Source: Parus major
Taxonomy: Eukaryota > Chordata > Aves > Passeriformes > Paridae
Reading direction: 5' to 3'
Assembly (NCBI RefSeq): GCF_001522545.3
Contig: NC_031779.1
Location: 4,678,460 to 4,742,459, forward strand
Length of the DNA stretch: 64,000 nt
Part shown: positions 59,256 to 64,000 of the stretch, one piece after another
Layout: each line of letters begins with the position of its first letter
Position numbering within the stretch: position 1 is the first letter of the stretch
Notes under the pieces: generated by a model
Databases searched by the model: none
The model's input: the letters and a program-made list of their open reading frames with translations, nothing else
What the model was told of the DNA's origin: nothing
Position numbers and translations under genes: made by a program

Positions 59256-60888
59256 GCTGTGAATTAGAAATTAATAGCTGAGAGGAATGAGCAGTCTCCA
59301 CACCTGCCAAAGGCTGAGAAGCATTTGCTTGATTTTTGTCTGGGCAGGTGGAGGTAAAGTACTTATTGAAGGAGTAGTAGAGGAGAAGCAGTCTGAGCTC
59401 AACAGCAAACCTAGAAAACAACTCGGGTTTGGGGTTTGGTTTAGGCCTAAGAAGGGCCTGGAAAGGATTTTTGTCTAAAATAGTTTTGAAGTTACAAAGA
59501 AAGGGCACTGTCCTGGCATCTTTGTGCTTATAAAACTGAACTTCTCCCATTTTGTGCCTTTGCAGAGCTGCACCAAAATCCCTGATCCCAGACTGTGTTT
59601 GCTTTCTGTTCATCACGAGTGTTTGTGATTTGCAACCACCATTGATTCTGAAAAAACAGTCAAATTAAACACATTTGTTAGAGATCTAGTTCCTATTTAT
59701 AGAGCTGAAGGGTGGTTTGGAAATGCACTACCAAATAAACACACTCTTCTAGAAAGATACAGAACACTGATCTGCTGCTGTGTGTAATAAGGTTGAGTGA
59801 ATTCAGTGATGTTTGACTGTACAATGAATTGCTGAAGATTTGGGTTTAACCAGTTGGCCAGGCTGTTTCCCTGCAGTAATTTTAAGTAGCATGGGAATTC
59901 ATCTTCCTGTAAGAAAAGAGATGGGGAAACTGCAACTCTCCTGCTTTGCAAAGCATCAGCCAGAATAAAAGTGGCTACTGCTGTACCTGAAGAAGTGTTG
60001 GTAATCGCCCCACATCCAAATGAGCAATTAGCTGAAATAATTACCAGCCTTGAGATGAATCCACATACTTTTCTTTCCTGTGACAGTATCAAGGATAACA
60101 GGTGTTGAGAGTGCCTTGAAGGGACAAGGATTAAAGATTATTTCATTATCTTGATTCCTTTAGGCAGAGAAGTCTTGCGTTTTATCCTGTCATGCACAGA
60201 AAGGTCTAAGCAGCACTTTATTCTCCTCATGCTTTGGCAATTTTGAAGCTCAGCTTCTGACAGAGAGTGAATGTTATTTAATCTGGGAGAATTTTCTGTC
60301 CTTGAGAACTTGGTAAATTATCTCTGTCTCTGCACAGTCTGCTTCCTACTTAGAGACGCAAAGAAAACTGCAAGCAAGGATGCCAAAGAGGCACTAAGCA
60401 ACAGTCTTCCTATGACTGAGATTTAGATTAATTAGGGAAGTAAGCATTTAAAAGAAGGGTTCCTTTACTTGGAAACTTACTGATGACACAGTGTGTGTGT
60501 TTCCAACTTTTCCAACTCATGGTTTCCATTTCCCAGCGGTGACTTGCAGGAATAATGTGTCTCAAAACTGTCACTAGATTATAACATATTCTTGCAGTCC
60601 AGCACTACATCCATGTCAGATCTCTGAAAGTCAGTATTTGGATCCCAGGACAACGTGATGAAACATGGCAGAGAGATGGGATGGGTGGAACTGATGGAAA
60701 CCGGCTGTTGGATTCATTTATCTGCATAAACATTTTTCCATTAAAAACTTTACTTTGTCCCCTATTTTCTTCTCTAATTCCATTATAATTTGAAGGAGCT
60801 TTTTGCCTAGCTAGTACATATTTGATTTATGATCTATTTTTTTATCTGCTCTCATTTGATTCTTCACCGGGTCAGCATTAAATGTTAT

Positions 60889-60910
60889 GCATAACACTTA
60901 GGTGTTATGC
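60889..60910. repeat. Perfect inverted repeat, 9-bp arms, 4-nt loop
   Basis: GCATAACAC at 60889-60897 pairs exactly with GTGTTATGC at 60902-60910 across TTAG. It is preceded by an overlapping TGTTATGCATAACA palindrome, so the same half-sequence occurs three times in alternating orientation. Confidence 0.9.
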
Positions 60911-63323
60911 TTTTTTCTGATTCATTATTCTCTACTTTTGTTTCTCACTAATCTCTGTTCCTGCTTTTTGTTTATTTCCTATTCTGTGTTTCTCAGCTAC
61001 AATACATGATTTCCCAGAGTTGAAGCAAGTTAGAAAAAATACTTCAGTCTTCATTTGCAGCTGGCATCCAATTATTTGTAGTGGCCCTTGTTAATATGCT
61101 GTGGTTCCAAGGCCCATAAGTAGTCCTTGGTATTCTATGACTTTGTTCATGGAGCAAGGTCCATCCTGGTGGTGCTGTGTGCAATTTATCTGCCTTTCAG
61201 AAGAAGAGACTTGGTGCTGGTGCTAGAGCTGGGCAGCACCACAACACTGGCTTTTCCTTACTATGAACTGCCCTGTCTGAAGTTAGTCAGTTTTGGTTTA
61301 GGAGTTTTCTGGAAGAAACAATGGAAAACCTTGTTTTCAACAATGGAGTTATTCTAGCTGACTGCAGCTAAGGATTTCTGGTTCAGAACTTTGTATAAAT
61401 TTGTGCTGCATTTGCCTCAGTACGTTGGTTCTGTACAGGGTCCATCTTCCTGCTGTACTGTGGGCCTGCATTTCTACAGGAAGAAAGTCTCCTTCTTGCT
61501 GGATTTCAGTTTTGAGGGCTGTCTGTGCTTTTTCTCTGACAAGTCATTCAAAACCCTTGCATGGCTGAGCACACCTTTTTAGGTTACCAGATACCTCCTG
61601 TCTTCTAATTGACATTCACCTGCAACTCCTCTTCAAGAAAGGTCATGAATGCGTCCTCTAGCAATACATAAAGCAAGTTACACAGGCCCAGTTACAGATA
61701 CAAAACTGAACTCAAGATTGCATCAAGATCTCTTCCAGTGAGACAAGGACTTCTGTTTTTTGCCAAGGTGACAGCAGCAGCCAGTGAAGATGAGGCAGAT
61801 GCTTGTGAGCAGGTTAAGTCTGAAGGAAGTGCAGGCTGGCTCCTCTTTTCCATTGAGAGCAGTTTTCTCACATCTAATTGTGCCTCTCTCTGCTTTTCAT
61901 GCAGTGCTACTGCCATAGTTTTGAACATGCTTTTAATTTTTTTTTTCCTTTTCCCCCCCTCCCTATGGTTACTTAGGAAAACTTCTGGATGATTAATTCA
62001 CCTCATAAATATTCATCTTTAATTTTATATTTTCAGTATGGATATGTAGTACACTTGCTGAGAAGAGCTACCTACAATAAATAAGTAAGGCTGAGGATAA
62101 ATTGAGCATTCAGAGCTCCTGGAATTTGCCAGGGACTGACTTAAGTGCAAGTGTATGGTTTGAAATTCTAGTACCCACAGGTCTTTGTAAGCTGAAGTTT
62201 TCAGTCTCCATGTTCAAGGAACAAGGCTGTAATGAAAACACTTTGATATTCAGGAAAAAAATTAAAGCTTCACAACACTTCAGCTGAAAAGATCAAAGTC
62301 ATCTTTGAATAAATGTTGACTACATTTTGCCTTTCAGGGACTGAACTGATCTGTCTTCCCTGAGATGATTCCTCTACTTCTCATGGGACTCTCCCTTCAT
62401 GTTTGTGGGCTGTGCTTCTAGAACATGATTTTTATTTACTCTGGTGCTGTAGTCTGATGGCTATTAGATGGCTTGCTGGAGAAAGGACAGATTGTGCAAC
62501 TTTTTTTTGCAACTGCTATGAATAATTCCAATAACTTTCAATGAGTTGCCTTTTCAAGAGTTTGACGGTTTTAACTGCTGTTAATAGTCCTGGAATTAAG
62601 ATGTCTTGAGCCAGATCAATATGACAGAAGAAACCTAAGCCTTTATATTATACCTTTCCTAGGGAAACTCTACTATTTATTAAGAAAAACAGGGAAATAC
62701 ACAATATTTGAAGTAAGTTTTGATAAGATCTCATGCTGCTTATTTACAGAGGCTCCTGTGGGAAAATGGAGATATTTAATGTGTAGGTGGGATGAACCTG
62801 GACAATCCAGAGCATCTGTATAACATAGCTTGCAGGTCAAATGGTTTCATGCTGCCAGAGAAGTTGAGATACTTTCCTGAAGATAGAGATGACAGATGTT
62901 TAAGCTGTCCCAGGCTTCCCAGAGGAGCTGGGTACTTCAGGGCAATCAGCACAGTGCCGTTTTCACGTTTACATGCCCTGGAGGAAAGTGGAAATATTTT
63001 TCTACTCTATCTATAGAAGATAGTTACGTGTAATTCAGAAAGTTCCCAACCCGCTTAGTGACCCCTCCAAATCCTTTAAGTATTTATACTCAAATAAAAC
63101 AAACAAGGAGTGGGTTACTGAGGACCAGAGGCAGATGGTCAGTGGGAAGCAGAGTAATGGCACCTATCTTAAAACCTTCTATTTATGTTGAGCACTGATG
63201 AAGACTCATCCAGGACGACCCTGCAGGTTCCAGCAGGGACCCCACTGCTGTCCCTGCCCAGTGCTCCCAGCAGGCAGGATGTTTGCAGGCAGGCTCACTT
63301 GCTGCTCTCTGCTTTGGACTGCA

Positions 63324-63349
63324 TTTCCAAGCAAACACCTGCTTGGAAA
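63324..63349. repeat. Perfect inverted repeat, 10-bp arms, 6-nt loop
   Basis: TTTCCAAGCA at 63324-63333 pairs exactly with TGCTTGGAAA at 63340-63349. It forms the longest uninterrupted stem noticed with a short loop. The stem is too short for a typical microRNA precursor. Confidence 0.9.
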
Positions 63350-64000
63350 CCCATTTCAAAAGCACACAATGCAGATATCTTTTAGGAAGGAAATTGAGCG
63401 TGTAAGGAATTAAGGTTGATGAGACTGAAGCTATTTTGAATAAGAACAAACACCCTTAGGCTTTTGGGATTTTAGTACAGAATTTTGAAAAAACATCAAA
63501 GGGGGAAAAGTAAATACTGGTTTTGCAGCTATTGACACTTCAAATTTTATTTAACAACAGCAATATCAATTGCATGTTTCACACAGTGTGATTTCCTTAG
63601 CAGGATGAGCAAGATTTGCTTTTAAATGTAGAATCAGACTGTTTGCATTGAATTACAGGTTGGTCTTGTTTTAGCAGTAACTATAGTTTGAGTGTTTGCA
63701 TCTCCTGTACCTGCTCTTAAACCTTCATTTACACAAGAGATGTATGACCTGGGAGCTCAAGCTATTGCAATCAATAGCTAGTAAACTGATTTAGACTTAG
63801 AGTGTCAAATGCCTTTGTGAAGTGTTTGTACTTCATTGCATGTTTGTGTAGCAAATGAAATTTTAGCCACCTGTGATTTGTGTGTTCACACCTTTTAAAA
63901 ATATATGGGGTTTTTTAATGGTAAATATTATGAGCTACTTTCCATCCTGATCACTAACGCAAGATTTTGTATCTATTAAGAGAGTTTGACAAGGTTACTC

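Larger units (their letters stand above)
59256..64000. other. Intergenic stretch, no gene recognised
   Basis: The sequence is unique and AT-rich. It holds inverted repeats at 60889-60910 and 63324-63349 and a T/C-rich run near 61936-61965. Frames of 131-147 codons on the minus strand (59173-59616, 59697-60092) lack recognised domains or splice context. No RNA gene was found. Confidence 0.5.

Noticed and set aside
61127..61140. ATTCTATGA as a CR1 3' terminal repeat
   Set aside because: It is a single copy with no adjacent CR1 sequence.
63324..63349. microRNA precursor
   Set aside because: The stem is only 10 bp and does not extend outward.
1..64000. Prokaryotic or phage systems, CRISPR arrays, operons
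   Set aside because: Composition, LTR and LINE remnants and absence of dense coding frames show vertebrate nuclear DNA; no regularly spaced repeats were found.

Overview
The window looks like intergenic DNA from a bird, probably a passerine or near relative, and no protein-coding exon can be supported. The bird call rests on two solo copies of the common avian ERVL-type LTR (TGTCCTGG start, an internal ATAGAGTTAATTTTC-like block, and the conserved CTCAACCCA block near the 3' end), a short antisense CR1 LINE remnant, other solo LTRs, sparse repeats and moderate GC. No rRNA, tRNA, CRISPR, operon or prokaryotic signal was seen. Open frames longer than about 100 codons either run through GC-rich or repetitive DNA or resemble no protein family I recognise.

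Layout. Positions 1-6400 form a dense block of CpG islands (about 290-1070, 2380-3090, 3940-4430, 4890-5030, 6070-6340). Between them lie AT-rich, low-repeat, TAAT- and ACAAT-rich segments typical of conserved non-coding elements around developmental transcription-factor genes. Two pentanucleotide arrays lie in this block, one of them a strong G-quadruplex candidate. From 6400 on the window is gene-desert-like. It holds long unremarkable stretches, two ERV LTRs in opposite orientation 78 bp apart (18474-19573), an AT-rich CNE-like block (24530-25720), a second CNE-like belt (31720-36470), two ERVL solo LTRs in opposite orientation (37328-37900 and 40942-41488), a third CNE-like block (42120-43720), a probable LTR (about 45480-45850), a possible LTR (about 53390-53640), a CNE-like segment (58040-58530) and a CR1 scrap (about 59175-59255).

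Interpretation (inference). The CpG-island cluster beside a long, repeat-poor tract with several CNE-like islands fits the flank of a developmental regulator gene, with the tract as distal regulatory sequence. The gene itself is not in the window and I do not name it. No new multi-gene system was found. The most specific observations are the LTR insertions, one with a clean 6-bp target duplication; two ZNF143/THAP11-type motifs in AT-rich DNA; a (GGGAC)11 array; and several perfect inverted repeats.
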